DNA of 19,752 nt from Bacteroidota bacterium (GTDB lineage: Bacteria; Bacteroidota; Bacteroidia; Chitinophagales; UBA8649): contig DLYY01000086.1 of the NCBI GenBank assembly GCA_003447535.1, positions 1 through 19,752 on the forward strand, in the 5' to 3' direction. Both the position numbers and the translations under genes were made by a program. Of this stretch, positions 14,356 through 19,752 are shown one piece after another; within the stretch, counting starts at the first letter, position 1; each line of letters opens with the position of its first letter. Below the pieces are notes generated by a model, which ran no database searches, was not told where the DNA came from, and saw nothing but the letters and a program-made list of their open reading frames with translations.

Positions 14356-15549
14356 CTAGTTTTTTGCCATTTCAATGGAAGCTTCGTCCTCCATTACTTC
14401 TTCTGTAGGATTATCAACCGCTGCAATCGCTGGCTCCACAGTAGAAACGTAATAAGGAGTTTGAGCATCTTGCCATGCGTAAAACTCATCCATTGTTTCA
14501 TAAATTTTTACATATTTCTGCATTGCCCAGTGCGATGCACCACACAATTCTGTACAAGCTAGCTCAAAGTTGAACGTTTCCCATCTAGGCTGACCTGTTG
14601 CCTCATTGATTTCCTGCCAATACGCTTCCTCACTCAAGATTTCACGGTACTCTTCTGTACTGTACAGAGGAATGAATTTGATTTGGTTTGGAGTTCCTGG
14701 TACACAATCCATTTTGATACGGAAGTGAGGGAGGTAGAAACTATGTAATACGTCGAGTGCCCCAACATTCACAATCGCAGGATGTCCTTTGACAAAACGA
14801 ACCGTATCATCTACAAAAAGATCATCATGGCTCGTAGAATCATCTTGCCAATCCACCCCCAACTCATTCGGTAAGGAGTAGGTTGCATAGAATTCATTGA
14901 TGTGCTCATCATCGATTACACGATTACCCAAACTACCATCTATACCAGGGTAACGTACCTTCCATCCAAATTGATAGCCCGTAACCTCCATGGTAATAGG
15001 CATTTTATCCGAGTGGTCTTCACCAAAATACTCCGTGAAGCTGTTGTCCTTAGTGAAAGTCTCGTTCCATGCGATAATCCCAGTATATACAAGGTATGCC
15101 ATCGCAATAGCAGGAATTATCGTCCAGATGATTTCTAACGTGTTAGAATGAGAGAAAAAATACGCCTTGCGGTTACTCTTATAACGATACATGAATACAA
15201 AGGCAAATAATACAACGTGCGTAATCAAGAAGATGGCCGCTGTAACGTAATAGGTGCGCATGAACATCTTATCTAACTCCTGTCCGTGAATCGAATTGGC
15301 CAACTTGGGAATCATCCTTGGCAAATAATGCAAGGTTCCATAAAAGGAAAGGAATAAGAACCCTACCATAAAAGCCAGGGATAAATATCCATTGATATTA
15401 CTCACATACTCCATGTCATCGTAGGAATCGCCATCGTCTTCCGTAGCGTTTGCTTTGCGAATGGACATCGAGGTTTCACTGATTTTTCCAATAAAGAAAA
15501 AGGCAGTAAAAAGAAGTATTAAAACCGATAAAATGATAAATGCAGACAT
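14356..15549 (-). CDS. coxB: Cytochrome c oxidase subunit II (CuA-bearing)
   Basis: A 397-residue subunit that takes electrons from cytochrome c at a binuclear CuA centre. CuA ligands are H269 (VLHSFYLPHF), C332, E334, C336, H340 and M343, the last five in CTELCGASHWAM (332-343). Four membrane helices are predicted (about residues 3-20, 54-72, 102-121 and 138-160), two more than the classic two-helix subunit II; N-terminal extensions occur in Bacteroidota. There is no CXXCH, so it does not carry a fused cytochrome c domain: this is aa3 rather than caa3 architecture. The last 30 residues are acidic and poorly conserved in appearance. It starts 17 bases after ActF ends, tying the oxidase to the Act complex. 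Confidence 0.97.
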   Translation of the reverse strand: MSAFIILSVLILLFTAFFFIGKISETSMSIRKANATEDDGDSYDDMEYVSNINGYLSLAFMVGFLFLSFYGTLHYLPRMIPKLANSIHGQELDKMFMRTYYVTAAIFLITHVVLFAFVFMYRYKSNRKAYFFSHSNTLEIIWTIIPAIAMAYLVYTGIIAWNETFTKDNSFTEYFGEDHSDKMPITMEVTGYQFGWKVRYPGIDGSLGNRVIDDEHINEFYATYSLPNELGVDWQDDSTSHDDLFVDDTVRFVKGHPAIVNVGALDVLHSFYLPHFRIKMDCVPGTPNQIKFIPLYSTEEYREILSEEAYWQEINEATGQPRWETFNFELACTELCGASHWAMQKYVKIYETMDEFYAWQDAQTPYYVSTVEPAIAAVDNPTEEVMEDEASIEMAKN

Positions 15550-15566
15550 ATCTTGCTTTTCAGGAT

Positions 15567-17060
15567 TTAAATATGGTGATGTTTACTTTCTTTCAGAAAT
15601 GGGTCTTCTACGTTTTCCAAATCTTGACGGTCTAAAGCCCGAAATGTGACAAAAAGGAAGCTTCCTAGAAAGCCTAAGAAGATAAATAGCTCCACAAAGC
15701 CTAAACCAGCATGAGTAGTTGCAGGCTCTTCGGCATCATGCCCATCGCCATGACCGTGACCTTCTTCATGATGTTCATCATGCGCCATAGCTTCCTCTGG
15801 AGCCTCGCCGTGAAAATCTTCTTGATGATCAACGTGTTCTTCTGCATGGTGATCGCCTTCATGACCGCCTTCTACCTGGTGATCATCATCACTATGTTCA
15901 ACCTCTGTTATGCTGAGCAAGGCAACCTCCTCAGAATCATGATTTGCGTCATCAGCATGATGGTCATCATGGTGTTCTACAACAGCATTGGGCTCAAGCA
16001 TAACTAATCCGTAGAAATCGAGGTAATGCCCGAAAATCATCATGACGGCAACAAATCCTAAAACTTTTAGCTTTCGCTTGGAATCTCTGCGCATCAATAC
16101 CAATAATGGCAGCGGGAAATTGATTAAAAAAGTGAAAAAGAAAAGGAACTTAAAGAGTGGCTCAGCCATACGCTTTGTATACCAAACCGTTGCCTCTGGA
16201 ATGTTCGCATACCATATCAGTAGGTATTGAGAAAACCAGAGATAGGTGTAGAACACTGAAAATCCGAAAAGGTATTTACCGAGATCATGTAGGTGATTTT
16301 CATCAAGGTGAGGATAGCTATTTTTACTCCTAAGATAGAGCAAGATCAAAATCATAAAGGAAAATCCTGCCACTGTATAGCTCGCAAAATTATACCATCC
16401 AAACAAGGTGGAATACCAATGAGGATCAAGACTCATGATAAACATCCATGATAATACAGACATTGATACCGCAAAGACTAGAATAAACAAAGCCGATAAG
16501 TACTTTGACTGATTGTACTCTTTGAATGACTTGATAAAGGTCATGCGCTTGGTAAACGCTGTAGAAAATAAAGCCCACATCAGGAAGAATCCCGGTACAA
16601 TAACTGCGAACATCGTCTTGTTAAGGAAGGGACTCTTGCTCACTACAATTCGATCCGCTTCTGCCATACCACTGTCAGCATAAGCTACCTCGTGAGGATG
16701 AGCCCAGTGCCCATAAAGGCTATGCCAATCAAGTAATAGTCCAGCGGTAATAAGAACAACCAAACCAAAAATGACAAATAGATAACGGCTCATCGCCAAC
16801 GGAACACGTTTGAAGAGAACATGCCACCCCCCGTAGCCCAACTGGTGAGCTGCTAAAAAGAATAAACCTGTTATCGCTATCCCTGCAAAGTAGTATGTAT
16901 TTAATAATAAATTAGACCAAAATCGGCTGTAGTGATTAGCCGACATATCGGGTAGCACAAATGAGAGTACAATACCCAATACTCCAAGCCCCATGCAGAT
17001 GAAAGCGATTTTCTTCGCTTGCTTGGAATAGTTAAAGATTTTTGATTCGTGACTTTCCAT
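15567..17060 (-). CDS. actF: Alternative complex III quinone-binding subunit ActF (NrfD-like) with His-rich loop
   Basis: A 497-residue, about ten-helix membrane subunit of alternative complex III, which oxidises menaquinol and passes electrons to the heme subunits. It is the second NrfD-like subunit of the complex, paralogous to ActC. Landmarks are LDWHSLYGHW (110-119), MSLDPHWYSTLFGWY (209-223), FSQYLLIWYANIPEATVWY (276-294) and GHYLDFYGLVM (344-354), which fit the family. Between helix 9 and the last helix (about 452-473) is a long loop, residues 363-450, with 20 histidines among many Asp/Glu; a further HHH lies near the C-terminus. With a cytoplasmic N-terminus, a loop after helix 9 would be periplasmic. 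It lies 11 bases after ActE. The loop makes it longer than I would expect for ActF. Confidence 0.93.
   Translation of the reverse strand: MESHESKIFNYSKQAKKIAFICMGLGVLGIVLSFVLPDMSANHYSRFWSNLLLNTYYFAGIAITGLFFLAAHQLGYGGWHVLFKRVPLAMSRYLFVIFGLVVLITAGLLLDWHSLYGHWAHPHEVAYADSGMAEADRIVVSKSPFLNKTMFAVIVPGFFLMWALFSTAFTKRMTFIKSFKEYNQSKYLSALFILVFAVSMSVLSWMFIMSLDPHWYSTLFGWYNFASYTVAGFSFMILILLYLRSKNSYPHLDENHLHDLGKYLFGFSVFYTYLWFSQYLLIWYANIPEATVWYTKRMAEPLFKFLFFFTFLINFPLPLLVLMRRDSKRKLKVLGFVAVMMIFGHYLDFYGLVMLEPNAVVEHHDDHHADDANHDSEEVALLSITEVEHSDDDHQVEGGHEGDHHAEEHVDHQEDFHGEAPEEAMAHDEHHEEGHGHGDGHDAEEPATTHAGLGFVELFIFLGFLGSFLFVTFRALDRQDLENVEDPFLKESKHHHI
15711..15974 (-). other. His/Asp/Glu-rich low-complexity loop of ActF
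   Basis: This stretch encodes ActF residues 363-450: 20 histidines in 88 residues, interspersed with Asp, Glu and Gly in short imperfect units such as HHDDHH, GDHHAEEH and HEEGHGHGDGH. The repeated CAT/CAC, GAT and GAA codons give the DNA a repetitive look and create an open frame on the opposite strand. Metal binding (Cu, Zn, Ni or Fe) is the natural guess, without direct proof. Confidence 0.8.
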
Positions 17061-17071
17061 AGTTATTCGTC

Positions 17072-17923
17072 TCAGTTCATTGCGTGGTCGTGTTCCTCCT
17101 GATGCTCGACAGCATCATGATTATCATCTTCGTGGCTCTCCTTCATGGCATCTTCTTGAGCCTCATCGCTCATAGATCCAGCTACTTCAGCTAATTGGAC
17201 TCGTGTTTTTTCATAAAACGCAGCATCAGTAGGAATTAGCGCTTCACCTAGATCTCGGATGTAGTGAATCACCGCCCATCGTTCTTCAGGTGATAACCAG
17301 TTGTGTGCGCCCATTTTACCTTTTCCATAAGTAATCGAATGAAAAGCGATACCATCTGTAATATGATTTCCTAGAGAAACGTCCTCACTTTCCATCTCGT
17401 AAAACACACTGTAATAATTGGCTGGCATAGCACTGTAAGGGCCGTCAGGATTATAAATCCAGCCATTGCCCTCGCCTTTCTCACCATGACACATCAAACA
17501 ATTAAGCTCATAAACCTCTTCACCTAATTCAAGTACATCCTCAGTATACGGTAAGGGGTTGATAAGGTCTCTTGAATTCTCACGATTGGATCCCTCTATT
17601 TGAGCATATTGCCCATTGGAAGCAAACGGATCGTCATAGTAGTGGGTGTATACACTTGATCTTCGAATAGATTCATTGGATCGAGCCCCTACATTACCAT
17701 CTAGACTTCCAAAAGGAATCGTCCCAGGAATAACTTCGCGAGCACTAATGCTATCGGTAAAATCTGTCTCATCATTTTTTACTGATGAGAACGTTTCATA
17801 GGCTGAAGAATAGTCCATATCAGGCATATAGACATAGCCAGGATCATTGCCATCAGGCTTGCATGCGGTGACCACTAAAGCCACAACAATAGCAAAAAAA
17901 AGTATGTTTTTTTGGTCCTTCAT
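17072..17923 (-). CDS. actE: Alternative complex III mono-heme cytochrome c lipoprotein ActE
   Basis: A 283-residue mono-heme c lipoprotein. The leader ends VVTAC (C21), giving a lipid-anchored periplasmic protein. The heme site is CLMCH (142-146), and the likely axial methionine is M204 in GKGKMGAHNW; ERWAVIHYIRDLG (214-226) is the usual C-terminal cytochrome c helix. ActE belongs to the menaquinol:cytochrome c oxidoreductase and is a candidate exit point to the oxidase CuA site. The start at ATG 17923 is chosen: it is one base after the ActD stop and puts the leader at the N-terminus; the longer in-frame start at 17941 would add MKKVSR and overlap ActD by 17 bases. The last 20 residues are acidic with five histidines. 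Confidence 0.93.
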   Translation of the reverse strand: MKDQKNILFFAIVVALVVTACKPDGNDPGYVYMPDMDYSSAYETFSSVKNDETDFTDSISAREVIPGTIPFGSLDGNVGARSNESIRRSSVYTHYYDDPFASNGQYAQIEGSNRENSRDLINPLPYTEDVLELGEEVYELNCLMCHGEKGEGNGWIYNPDGPYSAMPANYYSVFYEMESEDVSLGNHITDGIAFHSITYGKGKMGAHNWLSPEERWAVIHYIRDLGEALIPTDAAFYEKTRVQLAEVAGSMSDEAQEDAMKESHEDDNHDAVEHQEEHDHAMN

Positions 17924-17924
17924 T

Positions 17925-18509
17925 CTACTTACTTTCTTCATTTAATCGTATCGTGGATGACTCAAATACTTCATCATCATCACTGAACTCCTTAGCCTTA
18001 ATCTCCGCAACACCGTGTTCAACCAACACATCTCTAATGGCATTTAACTCGTCGGCAGTACGCTTTTCGTCAATGGCAAAAACCAAGGCAAAACGATCAT
18101 CTGTAATGCGATCATCATAAATCCTTGGTACACGACCCAAGGCTAATCCATTGCGCACGCAATACACAATCACCATACCTACCGCCGCAAAGAGAATCGT
18201 AAGCTCAAAAGTCACAGGTATAAAAGATGGAAGCGCAAACTGTGGCTTCCCACCATAATTAATGGGATAATTATATGTATTGATCCACGTCATAAAGGTC
18301 AACGCGAACAATAGCCCAGTTAAACCGAAAATGAATCCTGCTGTATGTAATCGACTATCCTTATATCCCAACTCATGCTCTAGACCATGCACTGGGAAAG
18401 GAGTTAAGGCATCAGTTATTTCTAATTTCTTTTCGCGCAAGGCACGAACAGCTCCTAGTAGGTTATCCTCGTGGCTAAACAAGCCAATCATAAATCTTTC
18501 GCTTGCCAT
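17925..18509 (-). CDS. actD: Alternative complex III subunit ActD (DUF3341 family)
   Basis: A 194-residue membrane subunit with a soluble N-terminal domain (residues 1-55, starting MASERFMIGLF), two helices (about 57-75 and 100-121) and a soluble ferredoxin-like C-terminal part. The pattern GYKDSRLHTAGFIFGLTG (48-65), WINTYNYPINYGGKPQFALPSFIP region and RNGLALGRVPRIYDDRITDDRF region is that of DUF3341/ActD. In known alternative complex III structures ActD is a membrane subunit beside ActC and ActF, with no cofactor; consistent with that, no heme or Fe-S motif is present here. It begins three bases after ActC and ends one base before ActE, so the three are surely co-transcribed. Confidence 0.94.
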   Translation of the reverse strand: MASERFMIGLFSHEDNLLGAVRALREKKLEITDALTPFPVHGLEHELGYKDSRLHTAGFIFGLTGLLFALTFMTWINTYNYPINYGGKPQFALPSFIPVTFELTILFAAVGMVIVYCVRNGLALGRVPRIYDDRITDDRFALVFAIDEKRTADELNAIRDVLVEHGVAEIKAKEFSDDDEVFESSTIRLNEESK

Positions 18510-18512
18510 AAT

Positions 18513-19752
18513 CTATTTTTTTGCGTCTTCTTTGGTTAACACTAAATCGGCTGCATTGAAGGAAACTTTTGACTTCCCACTCACCTGGTCGGTGTATTCC
18601 GCCTTGGCGTAAGGGATACCAGGTGCCCCTTCAAAGCGTTCTGCATTTTCATTATCCTCGGATACCTGTCGCTTTTTAGCAGCGGCTGAAGAAGAAGAGA
18701 ATATTGCTTTTACCTCAGCAATCGCTATTACAGGGAAAGCACGAGCAAACAGCAGGAAGAGAGTAAAGAAGATTCCCAATGTACCTACGTAGACAGCAAC
18801 ATCCCATATTGTTGGCTTGAAGTAAACCCAACTTGAAGGAAGGAAGTCACGGTGTAGTGAAGTGACGATAATCACAAAACGCTCAAACCACATTCCGATG
18901 TTGACGAAAATCGACATCACAAAAGAGATCACAACGCTTCTTCGCGCAAACTTAAACCAAAAGATCTGCGGAGATATAACATTACATCCCATCATGATAA
19001 AGTAGGCCCACATATAAGGACCAAACGCTCTATTATAGAAGGCAAACTGCTCATAGAGATAACCTGAATACCAAGCGGTAAACAACTCCGTGATATAGGC
19101 TATACCTACAATAGATCCGGTGAGCACAATGACTTTATTCATTGACTCGATGTGCGCAATAGTAATGTAGTCTTCTAACTTCAATACTTTACGCGTGATT
19201 AACATTAGGGTTTGTACCATGGCAAATCCAGAGAAAATCGCTCCTGCCACGAAATACGGCGGGAAAATAGTCGTGTGCCATCCAGGAATAACCGAAGTAG
19301 CAAAGTCAAAGGATACAATGGTGTGTACAGAAAGAACGAGGGGCGTTGCTAATCCAGCTAATACTAAAGACAATGACTCAAAACGCTGCCATTGTTTTGC
19401 AGTTCCCGTCCATCCGAAACTCAACGTGTTATAGATATACTTTCGAAGCTTTCCTTTGGCTCGATCCCGAATAGTTGCAAAATCCGGCATAAGGCCCGAA
19501 TACCAAAACAGTAATGATACCGTCAAGTATGTAGAAATTGCGAAAACGTCCCAAAGCAGAGGTGAATTGAAGTTAACCCACAAAGGGCCTCTTGAATTTG
19601 GATAAGGAAAAATGAAGAAGGCTAGCCATATACGCCCCATATGGATGCCAGGAAAGAGTCCCGCACAGATTACCGCAAAGATGGTCATCGCTTCCGCTGC
19701 TCGGTTAATTCCGGTACGCCATTTTTGGCGAAATAATAAAAGTACCGCAGAA
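18513..19752 (-). CDS. actC: Alternative complex III quinone-binding subunit ActC (NrfD family), 5' end outside window
   Basis: A polytopic NrfD/PsrC-family membrane subunit; 412 residues are visible and the start lies beyond the right edge. ActC carries quinol binding next to the Fe-S/heme subunits of alternative complex III. The ATG at 19688 is internal: the frame stays open to the edge and upstream residues read LLLFRQKWRTGINRAAEAM, the expected helix-end motif of this family, running into TIFAVICAGLFPGIHMGR. Further landmarks are YPNSRGPLWVNFNSPLLWD, HTIVSFDFA and FPPYFVAGAIFSGFAMV, with MWFERFVIIVTSLHRDFLPSSW near the C-terminal part. The last 60 residues are a polar tail with alanine, serine and charged residues. 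ActB and ActA (Fe-S/molybdopterin-like and multiheme subunits) are expected to the right but are not visible. Confidence 0.95.
   Translation of the reverse strand, partial: SAVLLLFRQKWRTGINRAAEAMTIFAVICAGLFPGIHMGRIWLAFFIFPYPNSRGPLWVNFNSPLLWDVFAISTYLTVSLLFWYSGLMPDFATIRDRAKGKLRKYIYNTLSFGWTGTAKQWQRFESLSLVLAGLATPLVLSVHTIVSFDFATSVIPGWHTTIFPPYFVAGAIFSGFAMVQTLMLITRKVLKLEDYITIAHIESMNKVIVLTGSIVGIAYITELFTAWYSGYLYEQFAFYNRAFGPYMWAYFIMMGCNVISPQIFWFKFARRSVVISFVMSIFVNIGMWFERFVIIVTSLHRDFLPSSWVYFKPTIWDVAVYVGTLGIFFTLFLLFARAFPVIAIAEVKAIFSSSSAAAKKRQVSEDNENAERFEGAPGIPYAKAEYTDQVSGKSKVSFNAADLVLTKEDAKK

Noticed and set aside
15711..16007. A 98-residue open frame on the + strand opposite ActF
   Set aside because: It is the mirror of the His-rich ActF loop: repeated CAT/GAT codons read as ATG/ATC on the other strand, giving a Met/Ile/Phe-rich product. 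ActF is clearly the real gene.
17924..17941. Longer ActE start at 17941
   Set aside because: It overlaps ActD by 17 bases and places extra charged residues before the lipoprotein leader; ATG 17923, one base after the ActD stop, is more natural.
19689..19752. ATG at 19688 as the ActC start
   Set aside because: The frame stays open to the window edge, and the preceding 21 residues match the conserved FRxKWRTxINRAAEAM stretch of the family, so the gene continues beyond the edge.

Overview
The window looks like a chromosomal segment of a marine-type Bacteroidota, most likely of the Flavobacteriales. The grounds are a PorT-like type IX secretion protein directly behind the end of a UbiE/MenG menaquinone methyltransferase, an alternative complex III (Act) cluster joined to an aa3-type cytochrome oxidase, weak Shine-Dalgarno sites, one promoter of the Bacteroidota TTG/TAnnTTTG kind, and many Bacteroidota-type protein variants. 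Base composition is even, and I see no mobile element, tRNA, rRNA or CRISPR array. It reads as core rather than accessory genome.

Layout. Positions 1-3330 (+ strand) hold the last codons of ubiE, a PorT-like outer-membrane protein, an Sfp-type phosphopantetheinyl transferase, and a lipoprotein/di-heme enzyme pair of the MbnP/MbnH type. Positions 3358-5058 (- strand) hold a secreted protein with two glycerophosphodiesterase domains in tandem. A 121-base divergent spacer separates it from a PIN-PhoH ATPase (5180-6517, +). From 6540 to the right edge everything is on the - strand and tightly packed: ActC (cut by the edge), ActD, ActE, ActF, CoxB, CoxA, CtaB, two subunit III proteins, subunit IV, an SCO1-like copper chaperone, a small CAMC membrane protein and an M1 aminopeptidase. 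Gaps in this block are mostly 1-24 bases, and the last gene pair overlaps, so it is probably one operon. No gene-free stretch exceeds 300 bases.

How the genes work together. ActC and ActF (quinone-binding membrane subunits), ActD and the mono-heme lipoprotein ActE belong to the menaquinol:cytochrome c oxidoreductase; ActA and ActB should lie just beyond the right edge. Electrons would pass to the CuA site of CoxB and the heme a/a3-CuB centre of CoxA. CtaB makes heme O for that oxidase, and SCO1 would load copper into CuA. UbiE makes the menaquinone that the complex oxidises.

Most of the content is recognisable, and I do not see an entirely new system. The points most worth a second look are the SCO1-like protein with a CX4C instead of a CX3C copper motif, its translationally linked CAMC partner, very His/acid-rich segments in three respiratory subunits, the tandem-GDPD fusion, and an MbnP/MbnH-like copper pair with no methanobactin genes nearby.
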